Positions 1 through 12,647 of a DNA stretch of 64,000 nucleotides are shown here, one piece after another. The translations under genes were made by a program, and so were the position numbers. This DNA is from Chlamydoabsidia padenii. Taxonomy: Eukaryota; Mucoromycota; Mucoromycetes; Mucorales; Cunninghamellaceae. Position 1 is the stretch's first letter; each line of letters begins with the position of its first letter. The notes below the pieces were generated by a model. It searched no databases. It saw only the letters and a program-made list of their open reading frames with translations, and had not been told where the DNA came from. The stretch lies in NCBI GenBank assembly GCA_025330725.1, contig JAIWND010000011.1:372001-436000 (forward strand). The letters are read 5' to 3'.

Positions 1-575
1 ACTTGGTTCGAGGTTTTTTTTATTAAAAAAAAAAAAACTCCTGCGGGATTTGAAAAATTGATTTCTTCCCTTCATCATAGCACCTTCAATGTATCGCAAC
101 TTGGCCTAACCGCAACAATAACGAGTGTAATTACACTTCAAAAGTATTAAAGAGATACATTTAATGCTCCAGTAAGCTAAAAAGCATCTTGAGCAAAAGC
201 TATAGCCATTAATCATGTAATCTTGATGGGTGACTTGAATTTCTCGTCGAAATATCAATTAGTATCATGAGGAAGTATGTGGTTCCCTTTTAACTCGCAT
301 CCAAGAATTGACTGACAAGTTGTTGTTGTTTGTTAAAGGGGTGGACACCCCCAAGGAAAGTTGAAAAGAATTTACAAAGCTCTTTTATACGATGTGAAAA
401 AAAAATCACATGATCAATACCCATGCATTGACAAATTATAGCAGGCTATCACAGTTCGCATTGATGAAATGACGCTTATAGAAGACATGATCGACGAAAA
501 CTTACTCTATCTTGATTAAATCGGAGTTTGAATATTACGGGTCTGCTTTATATACAACATAGCAATTTCCAAAAT
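1..575. other. Intergenic flank left of the retrotransposon
   Basis: No coding region is supported here. The stretch is AT-rich, with an A-run near 27-37. One copy of the recurrent GCGGGATTTGAAA-like element lies at about 43-57. The bases at 571-575 (AAAAT) touch the retrotransposon and resemble the 5 bases beyond its other end (AAAGT, 5976-5980) with one mismatch. Confidence 0.6.
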
Positions 576-928
576 TGTTGGATCGTAAGTACTATATAAA
601 TCACTGGGTAAAGGTAAATGGGTTTTAGAAGAGAAGTAAACAATAGAATAGATATTTTATTGATTGATAGTTAATAGTTAATAATAATAAAGGACAACTT
701 ATATATATATGTGATGTTAATGGCTGACTACGAATTAATGAACATGTCAGGGCATGTCAGGAGATGTTTGATGGAAAGAAAAGAAAAGAAGAGATAAATT
801 AAATGTCCGACGGTCAGGTGACCGTCGACTGTCGTTTTCGAGGGTCGGCTCTTCTTTTCACCGAACGTTTACCTAAAGAGGGAACTACCATAGGGATACC
901 TGCTTTATCATGAGGCCAAGATCTAACA
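576..928 (-). repeat. 3' LTR of the gypsy element
   Basis: This 353-bp direct repeat matches 5625-5975 with about four or five differences, including a short indel in the TTAATAGTTAATAATAAT stretch. It begins TGTTGGATC and ends GATCTAACA, giving imperfect inverted termini. The integrase reading frame runs into it and stops at 814-816, so the last ~38 codons of Pol are LTR-encoded. Confidence 0.95.
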
Positions 929-3285
929 ACACCTCCCCCCAAGCTTGATGTACGTCCTCGTATATCCAAATCAATATCATGGTCAGAATCTTCATAACGG
1001 GAACGAGTGACTTGATTTTGACCACCGGAGTTCGAACTTGGCATCAGCGCGTCTTGATTGTTTTTCTTGAAAATTAATTTTTCCTCCTCGTTCGCTTCTT
1101 CACCTTCGGATATATCCACATCGAACATCTTGTCAGGATCCACGTCAAAAGCAGCACCAGCATCAGCAATATCCACAGCAGTATCTTCGATAATTTCTTC
1201 GTCTTCTTCGGGCGGTAGCAATTCTTCAATTACCACAGGCTTTTCTTCTTGTTGGACGGCTTCTTCAACAACTTGATCTTTTTGTATCGACAACGCATCA
1301 GTACCAGTAGCACTCAACTCAGGCAACACAGACGAAGGCATATCCACAATAGAATGATCACGCAAAGCACCAGCAGGCCATCTCGCTCTTGAAGCAGCAA
1401 CATCGAACCACGGCTTTGTTTCCAGTATTGTATCCATCGTCTTTACCTTTTTTAATCTATCGGCGTGCACCCAGTCTTGTTTTACGACACCACCAAAGGT
1501 TTCCAATTGGTACACATCAGTTTGGTCATTCTTCTTGAATATCCGGTAAGGTCCTTCCCAGTTATATTCCAAACCATAGCGTTGTTCCAGACGTAATAAT
1601 ACTAAATCACCGATTTCGAATTCAATAGGTTGAATAATAGAGTCCCACTTGGTCTTGACTTTATCAGCATACGACTTGGCACGGAATTCAGCAGCAGCTC
1701 TTGCTTGACCTAAATCTTCAAGTTCCTTTGCGGTTCTGGCATTATTGGACAACTCATCTTGTACTTCTTCTCTTGATAAAAACGGACGCAAGGAATCACC
1801 AGGCAAAACAGGTTCACGACCATACACCAAATAAAACGGCGAATAACCAGTTGTAGAATGCTTGCGAATTCTCAAGGCCCAAACAGCAGAATCAAGGTAT
1901 AAGTCCCATTCGTGTATTGCACCATGTAAGTATTTACGTAACATTGTCTTGATCATACCATTGACCCTTTCTACTTTGCCATTAGTTCTAGGATGAAACG
2001 CTGAAGTAAACTTGTGATTAATACTGATTCTACTTGTATACTTGGACAACACATCCGACATAAATTGACTTCCTCTGTCAGATACAATCTCCAACGGACA
2101 ACCAAATCTCAACACAATTTCTTCATACAAGAAATTTGCTACTGTAGTCGCTTTTGCATCAGGACACGCTCTTGCTATCGGCCAACTCGTTGCGGAATCC
2201 ACAGCCACTAGAATCCAACGGTTACGATTACGGGTCACCGGTAGTTCTCCAACAAAGTCCAAATGCCACCTTGCGAACGGTTGTGCAGTCTCCAAAGGGT
2301 GTAACGGCGCTTTGTGCTTGCTCTTATCAGGTCGACCAGCTAATTGACACTCTTGACAAGTCTCCAACCAGGTACGTACTTCTTTATCCATATTGGGCCA
2401 CCAGTATCTTGACTCCAGCAAGTGCATCATTGTTTTAATACTTGCATGACCAGCTTGTTGATGATACTTGCTAACTAACTCGGCTCTTTCCACATATGGT
2501 ACGAAAGGAATCCAATCGTCGACCCCCCTACGCCTTAAAATCACCTTATCTTCTGTTACCTTCCAGCAATCTTTGTCTTTCTGTAGTTGGGTCTTGACTT
2601 CAGCAGGAACGGCACCATCATCATATAACAGGTACAACGGCCAATCCGAATCGTGGACAACAGGCGGCAACAAAGTATCCAAGGCATAAAGGTATTCCGG
2701 TACAACAGGGACATCATCTTCACCATCATCAGATTCATCGGCTTTACTCGGCATCCTTGACAAGGCATCTGGCACCACTTGGTCTTTTCCTGGGCGATAT
2801 TGGATATTGGGATTGTATAGCTCCAGTTCATTCATCCACCTGGTCAGTCTTGGCGTGGGCAACTTCTGCGATCGATAATACTTTAAAGGTAAATGATCTG
2901 TGTATACAACATAATTAGTACCATCGATGAAACACCTCCAAGTACGCAACGCATGCAAAATAGCTAACAATTCTCTTTCCTGTGCAGGGTATGCTTGTTC
3001 GGCTTTGGAGAACTTATGTGATTCGAATGCCACCACGTATTCCTTGTTATCAGCATCCACCTGGGTCAACACAGCACCACACGCAAAGTCAGAAGCATCG
3101 GTATAAATGGCATATGGACGATCAGTATCAGGGGCACGAAGAATCGGTGCATTGGTTAAACGATCCTTCAGCGTCTTGAAAGCTTCTTCACACTCGGCAT
3201 TCCACTGTATCTTTCGGCGTTTGGGTCCTTGTCCTTGGGTTTGATTCGACAACGGAGCAGCAATATTAGGCAAAGTTGGCAACAA
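814..3285 (-). CDS. Pol C-terminal part: RNase H and integrase (frame-separated from RT)
   Basis: This 823-codon open frame carries RNase H and integrase. The RNase H part is about residues 35-180, with TDAS, the QERELLA helix and YTDH supplying D-E-D residues. The integrase starts with an HX3H...CX2C zinc module (HQQAGH, CQEC) near residues 275-315. The catalytic core follows, with WHLDF, SDRGSQF and the Glu in [14 protein letters not shown]-type motif (WEGPYRIF) is near residue 585. The tail is strongly acidic and no chromodomain is evident. The true reading frame continues from the RT segment, but a frame change near 3270 creates a stop there, so the apparent Met is internal. Confidence 0.9.
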   Translation of the reverse strand: MLPTLPNIAAPLSNQTQGQGPKRRKIQWNAECEEAFKTLKDRLTNAPILRAPDTDRPYAIYTDASDFACGAVLTQVDADNKEYVVAFESHKFSKAEQAYPAQERELLAILHALRTWRCFIDGTNYVVYTDHLPLKYYRSQKLPTPRLTRWMNELELYNPNIQYRPGKDQVVPDALSRMPSKADESDDGEDDVPVVPEYLYALDTLLPPVVHDSDWPLYLLYDDGAVPAEVKTQLQKDKDCWKVTEDKVILRRRGVDDWIPFVPYVERAELVSKYHQQAGHASIKTMMHLLESRYWWPNMDKEVRTWLETCQECQLAGRPDKSKHKAPLHPLETAQPFARWHLDFVGELPVTRNRNRWILVAVDSATSWPIARACPDAKATTVANFLYEEIVLRFGCPLEIVSDRGSQFMSDVLSKYTSRISINHKFTSAFHPRTNGKVERVNGMIKTMLRKYLHGAIHEWDLYLDSAVWALRIRKHSTTGYSPFYLVYGREPVLPGDSLRPFLSREEVQDELSNNARTAKELEDLGQARAAAEFRAKSYADKVKTKWDSIIQPIEFEIGDLVLLRLEQRYGLEYNWEGPYRIFKKNDQTDVYQLETFGGVVKQDWVHADRLKKVKTMDTILETKPWFDVAASRARWPAGALRDHSIVDMPSSVLPELSATGTDALSIQKDQVVEEAVQQEEKPVVIEELLPPEEDEEIIEDTAVDIADAGAAFDVDPDKMFDVDISEGEEANEEEKLIFKKNNQDALMPSSNSGGQNQVTRSRYEDSDHDIDLDIRGRTSSLGGGVVRSWPHDKAGIPMVVPSLGKRSVKRRADPRKRQSTVT
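929..940 (-). other. Polypurine tract next to the 3' LTR
   Basis: On the minus strand GGGGGGAGGTGT lies directly before the 3' LTR (TGTTAGATC). A G-rich purine run in exactly this place is the expected primer for plus-strand DNA synthesis in LTR elements. It falls inside the integrase open frame. Confidence 0.8.
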
Positions 3286-4140
3286 AACGACGATAGTATG
3301 ATGCTAATCCCAAAAACTGTCTGATCTCCTGTACATTGGTTGGTGTGGGCCATTCACGAATCTTCTTGACTTTAGCATCCTCGGGCAGAATTCCATTGGC
3401 AGTAACCTTGTATCCCACGAACGATAGCTCTTGTACACCAAATCGACACTTCTCCGGATTCAGATATAACTTATGCTTGCGTAACTTGTCCAATACCATA
3501 CGTACATGCTTTTCATGGTCTTCTAAGGTAGGTGAAAAGATTAGTATGTCATCCAAATAGACAAGCGCAAACTTATCCTTAAATTCCTCCAAAACACGAT
3601 TCATTAGGGACTGGAAGGTTGGCGGGGCATTGGTCAATCCGAACGGCAACACCTTGAATTGAAATTGGCCGTATCTTGTGTTGAACGCGGTCTTCTCCTT
3701 ATCTTGATCTCGTAGGCGTACTTGGTGATATCCAGACTTCAGATCCAATGTCGAGAAATACTTGGCGGTTCCCAATTGCTCCAAACATTCGTCAATTCTT
3801 GGTAGTGGATACTTGTTTTTTATGGTGACCTTGTTGATAGCACGGTAATCAACACACAGACGCATGGATCCATCCTTCTTGCGAACGAACAGAACAGGTG
3901 CACCCCACGGCGAATGACTAGGTTCGATCAGTCCTTTTTCCTTCAACTTGGCAAGTTGCTCTTGTAGTTCCTTCAACTCCTTGGGACTGGTCTTGTATGG
4001 CGGTCGGCTAATGGGTTTTGCTTCTCCAGTATCGATACGTGCTCAATATCACGTTCAGGCGGCAGATCCGGTAAGTCATCCTTGAATAGATCGGCATAAT
4101 CCTTCTTGATCTTATATTTAACGGACTTATGTCATCTTTT
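3266..4140 (-). pseudogene. Pol reverse transcriptase segment with broken linker
   Basis: The RT domain is open from 3976 to 3266. Recognisable parts are [15 protein letters not shown], the [11 protein letters not shown] block, LPFGLTNAP, and the catalytic YLDD (metal-binding Asp pair) about two thirds along. The frame ends in [12 protein letters not shown] before a stop created by an apparent one-base insertion; RNase H continues in another frame. Upstream, the protease-RT linker (KKDYADLFKDDLPDLPPE) is in a different frame at about 4120-4025. RT motifs are intact, so the damage is to frame and not to the active site. Confidence 0.85.
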
Positions 4141-4231
4141 TTAAGTGCAGACGACTCGGTTATCAGCAACCACCTCATTTCACCACCATGTTTGACAGCA
4201 CGATCAGCTTGCTTGGGGCTACAGACGAAAT

Positions 4232-4837
4232 TTAACTCAGGATCTTGCTTGGGCATCTCGGCTTCAAAATGATATCTCCATTCGGCTTCTTGATTGTCCA
4301 CGTGCGGTCAGACCAATTCGGCTTTGGATTTGCACCCTTCAACCATTCCAACCCTAAAATCAAATCAAAACGACTTGGAAAAATCAGTGCTCGAACGACA
4401 TACTCTTCTTCTACACCTGTACTTCCCCGGAAAGTAATCGGAATTTCGGCCACGTTCTTCACCCACATAACACCCTTCGCTGCTGTCTTGATCGGCAACG
4501 GTTCTTCTAGCTTGGTCTTCTTGAATCCTTTGGCCCACCGTTTTGACACATAGTTGGACGTAGCACCTGAATCAATCAACACACTAATCGGCTCATCTTT
4601 GATATACGCTTCGTAAGTAGGTAATCCACAAGAATCCATAGTCGTATTAATCTCATGCAAATGGTCGCTCTCCTTCTTCCAATAGTCACTATCGGCCACC
4701 ACCTTCGATTCGATCACCAACGCATCTTCCACCTCTTTGCCAGCATGAGGACCTTTATTTATACGCAAGGTCGATCCTCCTACAGTCCTTGCGTCTTGTC
4801 TTTTAAACCTTCGGCTGCCTTCTTCACCAATGGACAA
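4232..4837 (-). CDS. Pol protease segment, entered by -1 frameshift from Gag
   Basis: This frame overlaps the end of Gag by 58 nt in the -1 frame. It carries a retroviral-type aspartic protease centred on VLIDSGATSNYVS, with the catalytic DSG. A hydrophobic flap region (LILGLEWLKG) follows about 65 residues later. Translation would enter at the TTTAAAA site at 4807-4801 and continue RQDARTVGG. The frame is lost near 4255; the next matching residues (EMPKQDPELNF) are in another frame. The Met at 4837 is probably not used. Confidence 0.85.
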   Translation of the reverse strand: MSIGEEGSRRFKRQDARTVGGSTLRINKGPHAGKEVEDALVIESKVVADSDYWKKESDHLHEINTTMDSCGLPTYEAYIKDEPISVLIDSGATSNYVSKRWAKGFKKTKLEEPLPIKTAAKGVMWVKNVAEIPITFRGSTGVEEEYVVRALIFPSRFDLILGLEWLKGANPKPNWSDRTWTIKKPNGDIILKPRCPSKILS

Positions 4838-5604
4838 TCCTTGACAAAATGATCAGAACTACCACAACAGTAACATCCTTTACGATTTCTTGACGGCTTG
4901 GTGGTCTTCTTCTTATCCTTGTCTCTCTTGGTTGACGCTTCAACGTAGTCCAATTCCATGGGCACGGCACCGGTCTTCCTCTTCCAACGGAGTCTTGGTT
5001 CACCAGACGATTGACGAGCTTCTTCGTACGCCAATGCATACTCGCCAGCAGCAGTAACCGTTTTAGGAGCGAAGGTACGTACATGCGCTTGTACCTCCGA
5101 CCTTAGTCCACGCACGAACTTGTCCAGGGCTTCGGCATCCGATACATCTCCAACCACCATTCGAAGTTCTTCAAACTGCTCGATGTAGTTAACCACGGAT
5201 CCTGATTGATATAACCTAGCTAACCTGTCTCTTGCATTATGGTAGGCACCTGCGGGAACGAACGACACTTTTACGGCAGCACGCAACTCATCCCAATTCT
5301 CCGGCACATCCGACGAACTATCTGCTTGCAATCTTCTCCACCAGATTTTAGCTTTCGGTCCCAGCAAAGTAATAGCGAAATCCAGGCGATCGTTGTATGG
5401 CATGTTGGTCATCTTGAAGTAATGATCCATATCCGCGATCCAGTTTTCGACTTCCACGGCATCACGATTTCCACTAAGGTGTCCAGGTAAGGGAATCTTT
5501 ACTTTATGTGATTGGAATCCGGCATCACCACCAGCTTGACGGGTCATAAGTAGGTTGATGGCGTTGGCCATTTGGATCATAGCTTCTTCGAAATTAGATG
5601 ACAT
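4780..5604 (-). CDS. Gag-like capsid/nucleocapsid polyprotein
   Basis: About 274 residues from the first ATG at 5604; an upstream in-frame GTG at 5613 is not needed. The N-terminal two thirds resembles the retrotransposon Gag family (AKIWWRRLQADS, YIEQFEELRMVVGD, DKFVRGLRSEVQ). Near the C terminus is one CCHC zinc knuckle, CYCCGSSDHFVKDC, spaced CX2CX4HX4C, after a Lys-rich stretch. This fits RNA packaging into virus-like particles. The start codon lies only about 20 nt inside the 5' LTR, so the leader is almost entirely primer-binding site. The frame is intact. Confidence 0.9.
   Translation of the reverse strand: MSSNFEEAMIQMANAINLLMTRQAGGDAGFQSHKVKIPLPGHLSGNRDAVEVENWIADMDHYFKMTNMPYNDRLDFAITLLGPKAKIWWRRLQADSSSDVPENWDELRAAVKVSFVPAGAYHNARDRLARLYQSGSVVNYIEQFEELRMVVGDVSDAEALDKFVRGLRSEVQAHVRTFAPKTVTAAGEYALAYEEARQSSGEPRLRWKRKTGAVPMELDYVEASTKRDKDKKKTTKPSRNRKGCYCCGSSDHFVKDCPLVKKAAEGLKDKTQGL
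4801..4807 (-). promoter_or_regulatory. Candidate programmed -1 ribosomal frameshift site
   Basis: The minus strand reads TTTAAAA, a canonical X-XXY-YYZ slippery heptamer. It sits in the right register: Gag reads GGT TTA AAA GAC, and slipping back one base gives TTT AAA AGA, which enters the protease frame. It lies inside the Gag/protease overlap, about 20 nt before the Gag stop. No downstream stimulatory structure was evaluated. Confidence 0.75.
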
Positions 5605-5609
5605 TCTTG

Positions 5610-5622
5610 ACACAAGCTACCA
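5610..5622 (-). other. Candidate primer-binding site
   Basis: Two bases inside the 5' LTR the minus strand reads TGGTAGCTTGTGT. TGG at this spot pairs with the universal CCA end of a tRNA, and TGGTAGC is common in gypsy elements. The tRNA species is not assigned. Confidence 0.65.
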
Positions 5623-5624
5623 GT

Positions 5625-5975
5625 TGTTGGATCGTAAGTACTATATAAATCACTGGGTAAAGGTAAATGGGTTTTAGAAGAGAAGTAGACAATAGAATAG
5701 ATATTTTATTGATTGATAGTTTAGTTAATAATAATAAAGGACAACTTATATATATATGTGATGTTAATGGCTGACTACGAATTAATGAACATGTCAGGGC
5801 ATGTCAGGAGATGTTTGATGGAAAGAAAAGAAAAGAGGAGATAAATTAAATGTCCGACGGTCAGGTGACCGTCGACTGTCGTTTTCGAGGGTCGGCTCTT
5901 CTTTTCACCGAACGTTTACCTAAAGAGGGAACTACCATAGGGATACCTGCTTTATCATGAGGCCAAGATCTAACA
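5625..5975 (-). repeat. 5' LTR of the gypsy element
   Basis: A 351-bp copy of the repeat at 576-928. Read on the minus strand it should hold the element's promoter and RNA start; these were not resolved. Confidence 0.95.
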
Positions 5976-6296
5976 AAAGTTTAGACCGCTTGGTTCTATA
6001 TAAAGCACAACGTCGGCGTTTGAATATAAAACCGGGTTTCTTGTCAAAGAAAACAATCTTACGCTATTCTAATAAATGAAACTACTTCTTTAAGAGCATA
6101 AACACACGTTTTTGTTATTTAGGGATACTTTATTTATGTAAAGTATCGAGATAAACCCTTAAATCCTTGGTATCACCCATTTCCATTACCAAAAATGGTA
6201 TAGTCCCGCCAAAGTTTTCTTGTACCTTGATGTCTACTTTGTCTATTGAAAAAGAAAAGTGTGTCATGTTACTATCATATTCATCAGCAGAGAGGG

Positions 6297-6334
<38 letters not shown>

Positions 6335-6750
6335 AGGAACAGTTGTTGATCTATTCCTTATTTTGTAGAAATCAATGCATGTCGGAGCACTAAAATGAGG
6401 TATGACATGAATGTGTTTTCCTCTAGTTTATAATGCCTTGACACATTTTAAGGCAACCAATGCAGTTTTTTTATATTGCAAAAGTCATACTTTAATGTCA
6501 CAAGCTCTGTTTTCATGAGCAATGATGTCTCAGGTCCCGAGCGGGGGATGAAAACCAACAGCAGGTCGAATAAATTTCGATGCCATTCGCGATTCTTTTT
6601 TTTTTTTTTTCTCACTCCTTTTCTTCGTCCTTCTTCTTTCCCTTCCCCCCTCCCTCCCTCCCTCCTTCTTCTACTATTACATTCTCCCATCTCTATCTCT
6701 CTCTTTTTTTTTTAATTATCATCATTGAACTTGCAACCTTCTTTCTATCA
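5976..6750. other. Intergenic region upstream of the CaMK-type kinase
   Basis: No gene is supported. It contains a CGGCGTTTGAAT relative of the recurrent upstream element at about 6014-6025, an A-run at about 6299-6331, and a strong pyrimidine tract at about 6590-6715 just before the kinase start. Such pyrimidine tracts are common in fungal promoters. Confidence 0.5.
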
Positions 6751-8383
<1,633 letters not shown>

Positions 8384-9115
8384 TTCTACCCACCATCACC
8401 TAGTTTAGCTTATACCCTTCACTCATCACTTAATAATCATTTGGATCCAATCACTCTTTTTTTTTTTTTTTTTTTTTTTTTTACCCATCACACATCTAAC
8501 TATTTATACTATCTTTAATAAAAAAATACAAGCATATGAAATTATCTCTTGCCTCATTATACATTTTATAGTCACTAGTTATATATATCCAATAAAACCA
8601 TATATTCTTTATTTGAAAGTTGTATGCCATGTTATTAAAAATCTACTAAAACTAACCAACTGAATGTACTTGTAGGGAAGGAGGTGGGGACCTATATGCT
8701 AGTATTACCATGGTCCAAAACAGTTTTCTACATCCGGTCAATCGCAATCAGCGTCAATTAAAGAAGAGGTTGTTTATTTGATCATAGTGGTAGACTCGTT
8801 AGCAAGTGAATCCAGACTTTATGTAACCACCCCACCATCAATCCGTTTGCTAATTTACCGTGTCTACCATACAATCCTGATGATCAAAAAAGTAAATGAA
8901 ACCAAGGCACCACCATTGATAGGTTTCAAAAAGAGATGCCAACCAATTATTAATAGCCGCATCAAGATCAAAGGCTACCAAAAAGAGTGACAAGTCCTGG
9001 ACTGAGATTACCTTGTTGCCTATTCCAAACAACAAAAACATATGGCCCGTAATACAATTTTTTTCCAAGAGTTTCCTTCGTCATTGAGGAGTGGAAGGAA
9101 AGAAAGGTGACATTC

Positions 9116-9154
<39 letters not shown>

Positions 9155-9732
9155 TAGACGGCGGGATTTGAAACTATCTCCGCCTCCCAAGTTATGTGTC
9201 AAAGTTGGTTGTAGAAGGACTCAAAACATATTCACTCTGGGCACCAGCACAGAGCAATATGGCAGAAAAAACTTGAACAGGATAGATGGAGGATATAAAC
9301 TAGAACATGCAAAAGTAGGGAACACTTTTGCTTGCACAAGCGAGATTTGAAGCTGCATCAACGTCGGGATTTGAAAATGAAACATGATCAGGAGACGTAT
9401 CTTTTTGTTTTTAAACAAACTTGAACCCCTTTTCATCTTGAGATCTACATGCTAATGTGGTTTGAAGGGACACGCTCCGAATGATCCAGGGCCCAACAGC
9501 TGGATTTCAATTTACAGTTACACTGGCACTCTAATTGATCCTGATGAAGACACGATACTACTTGAACCAAGCAAGCAGATATTCCAGTAACAGTTCCAAA
9601 CAATGAGTTATCTTTTTTATTAATCAAGAAATAGCCATTTTTTATTTAAACAAGATAAACTAAAGAGGGGAAGAGGATATAATCAAACCTATCAAGTGAG
9701 AAAAGGGGGGGGAGGGTAACCTATACTATAAA
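8384..9732. other. Long intergenic region with clustered GCGGGATTTGAAA-like elements
   Basis: Between two convergent genes I see no complete gene. It holds three elements at about 9160-9173, 9341-9352 and 9363-9377, a T-run at 8458-8482 and an A-run at 9117-9149. A minus-strand stretch at 9068-8850 reads as a protein-like but unsupported 72-codon frame (AINNWLASLFETYQWW), possibly a gene remnant. Confidence 0.4.
9160..9173 (+). promoter_or_regulatory. Recurrent upstream element, GGCGGGATTTGAAA
   Basis: Best match to the window-wide consensus. It is not close to a supported start codon; it sits in an intergenic block with two more copies within 220 bp. Confidence 0.4.
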
Positions 9733-12616
9733 TCAAAACTGAGAATAAGACCAGTTCTTGGGCCAATCCAAAGTCAAACCAGGTACATCCATTATGAAAA
9801 TGTTGTCATCACCATCATCGTTTGATTCATTGACTTGTGATTTCCGATCCTGTACAAGCATTTTCGTAATCGAGATCTTGTCAGCCCAAATCGAATATTC
9901 GTGTAAAATCGTATAAAGTTCCATCACAGCCTTTGCGGCATATACATGATGAGATGTCGGATACTGCCACGATTTTGCTGATTGTACACAGGTAGTGGGA
10001 AGGGTTGTAAAAGAAGAAGATGTATCAGGTGTGCCGCCATCTTCATGAGCCGATGATGTGTTGTCCTCTGGGGATATACCATTGACATACACCTGATTAT
10101 CCGCCGCATCTAATCGTGCCTTGTTGATTTGTAAAGACGTAGGCGCCTTCCAAGTGTACATATCAGGTATCGTGTAATAAAAGACTTGGTCATAGGTCGG
10201 TTTGCTGTGCTCGGTAGATGGTGGATCATTGTCGCATGATGGAGTCGGAGTTTTGGTCAAAGAAGAAGAAAACGAAAACAGTTTCATCCATTTATTCTTC
10301 TTTGCTGTGGTGATCGATGTGCGTGAATGAGCAGATAAATGTCCTTTTTTCTTGAATACAGATGATTTCCTTCGTCGGACACTAGTCGAATAAGGCTGAT
10401 GCTGTTCAACTGTTCGTTTTCCGTCCTTGGTGCTATCATTTTTGCTGCTATCGTCAGAGGAGTCCACTGTTAGTGGTGTATATGGTAAGCATAAATGTTG
10501 ATCATTATAAGAGTTATGATGATTTGGTGTTGGATCCAGCTCGGGGTTTTCAGGTGTTTGTTGATTCAATTCCAAGTAGCGATGTCGGAAGGAGTTGAGC
10601 ATAGTTTCCAGTAAGATATGAGCAGACCTATATTACATAATCAAAAAGAGTAGAATGGTTAGTCACAAGTCATCAGTCATGTCCTCTGTAGTCTTTAACT
10701 TACAATGTGGATCGGTCATAATTAAAGTGATCTATAAATGAGACAAGAGAGGGAGTTAACATGGCACTATTATCAATCCCATTTTATTAGGTACCTTACC
10801 TTCGTCCTTTTTCGATTCATCCGTTGTCTGGTACCACGCCTTCCAGCATTCATTGCCATCACATACTTTTCCCAAGATAATGATCGATTTTGAAGAAGTG
10901 TCTTTTAATAGTGATGGTAGTTGAGTGAAGGGTAACCAGTTAACATGTGCTGTTTTCCATACACGACCAATCCGCCAAACCATACATCGTGCAAAGAAGA
11001 TCCGGACATGTCGACTCCAGTGCAAGAATAGTCGTTCGAAGATTGGTGAAAAGAGAAGAATGCGATTACACATATAATCCATCAAGGCAGGTTCAGAGAC
11101 CAAAAAATCAAAGTGCACGTATATAAAGGAGAGTGCCCGAAGTAAAGTGATCGAATGGTCAGACTGTAGCAACATGATTTTTAGTGTATAGAGTAGGAAT
11201 GGTATGTCGAGTGGTGATGTGCGTTGATTATTGTATATTGGTTGTGCATTATTCTGAGTTTGTTGATATCCGTGTATTACTGTTTCAATAAAATCCAATA
11301 GGCCTAATTCAATAAAAAAAAAAAAATCAGTATGTTCTTCCCCCCCTTTTTTTTTCACATTCTACTTACAAAATACACTTTCCACTGCCATCATGTTTGT
11401 TGTCTTGACCATTGTCCGAATCCATACATTGATCATATTATGAAACAATCCCGAGGGTTCTGTCATAAATGAACAGGACACCAGGCATTCTGTATATCGT
11501 AGTGTTGCCATTTCCAAAGGACGAGGCTTGCCAATAGGTTGAGAGAGTAGAGTGATGTTGGCAGGATGTTGTGATGGCAAGAGACGAGGTTGCTGTTGAG
11601 TTCTGGAGACTGATATCCCATCTTCACCTGGTTTTGGAAACACAGCATTAATATCAGTGGGTTGTTCTTTGTCGGGTGGTGCTGGACTTGTTGTATTAGT
11701 AGAATATATATTGGTCGAATTTTTATCGACAGAAGAAACTGTAGTGGTGACAGAATGTAATCGACGGTGTAAAAGTGAATCAATTTTGCCTGCAAAGTAG
11801 GACGCAAAGTACATATATCCCGGTGACACAGCAAGCATGGTGTTTGTTTGATGTAGACTGTATTTGTGTGTTGAAGGATAGCCAGCCATAATATATGTCT
11901 TGATGATGGTATGATAATGGCGATAAAAGGAGAAAAACAGCTCGCTATCGTCACTTTTCCACCTGCGCCAATTCAGAAAGTCAGTTAGTAATAAGCCCAT
12001 CACTTTTGTATTTATTTACCTTCGGATCCAATTACCAGAGAGAATCATTGGTGATTTTTGTTGTTGATTGGTCTTGCAAATATGTTGTTTATAACGAGTC
12101 AAATTCCATGTCATCATCGGTTCCAAGTGAGCAGGGAAGATCGATGAGAGCCTTGTTTTGTATGTGTCATGACTAGAATAAAGACACCATTAGTAAATTG
12201 ACCAATATACAACTAATCTATCTCACTTTTTCAAATCACCCATTTCAATCACCAAACGCCGAATGATGGTATTTCGGACAGGCAAGATCTGTATCAAAGA
12301 GACGGCCAAGCCAGGAATCTTGATAAATCCAATTGCTATATACAAAAGAAAGGTGAATGGTGTGATTCATTGATATGGATGACTGTATCTTACCTAGTAT
12401 CTTTGCACAGAAAGATATCATATTAGAGTAGATGGCCTTATGATTCAATTTTTCAATAGCATAACGAAGAGTAGACACCAAGAGACGCTTGTACTCCTCC
12501 AATAGTGATCTTGTGGCCATAGTTTTACCTTCCACAGACGAATACCATTCATCAAAAGTAGAATCCGTTTGATCTATTTCACACAATGAAATCATCATCA
12601 TTATGCAAATCCATTT

Positions 12617-12647
<31 letters not shown>

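Larger units (their letters stand above)
576..5975 (-). mobile_element. Ty3/gypsy LTR retrotransposon, near full length, pol reading frame broken
   Basis: The element reads on the minus strand as LTR, primer-binding site, Gag, protease, reverse transcriptase, RNase H, integrase, polypurine tract, LTR. This order (RT before integrase) is the Ty3/gypsy order. The LTRs are about 99% identical, differing at only a few positions, so insertion looks recent. Each LTR runs TGTT...AACA in plus orientation. The candidate target duplication is imperfect (AAAAT versus AAAGT). Gag and protease overlap in the -1 frame. Downstream, the pol sequence changes frame at about 4255, 4120, 4025 and 3270, so this copy probably cannot make an intact Pol unless those are sequencing indels. 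Classification rests on domain order and motifs; no clade is assigned. Confidence 0.95.
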
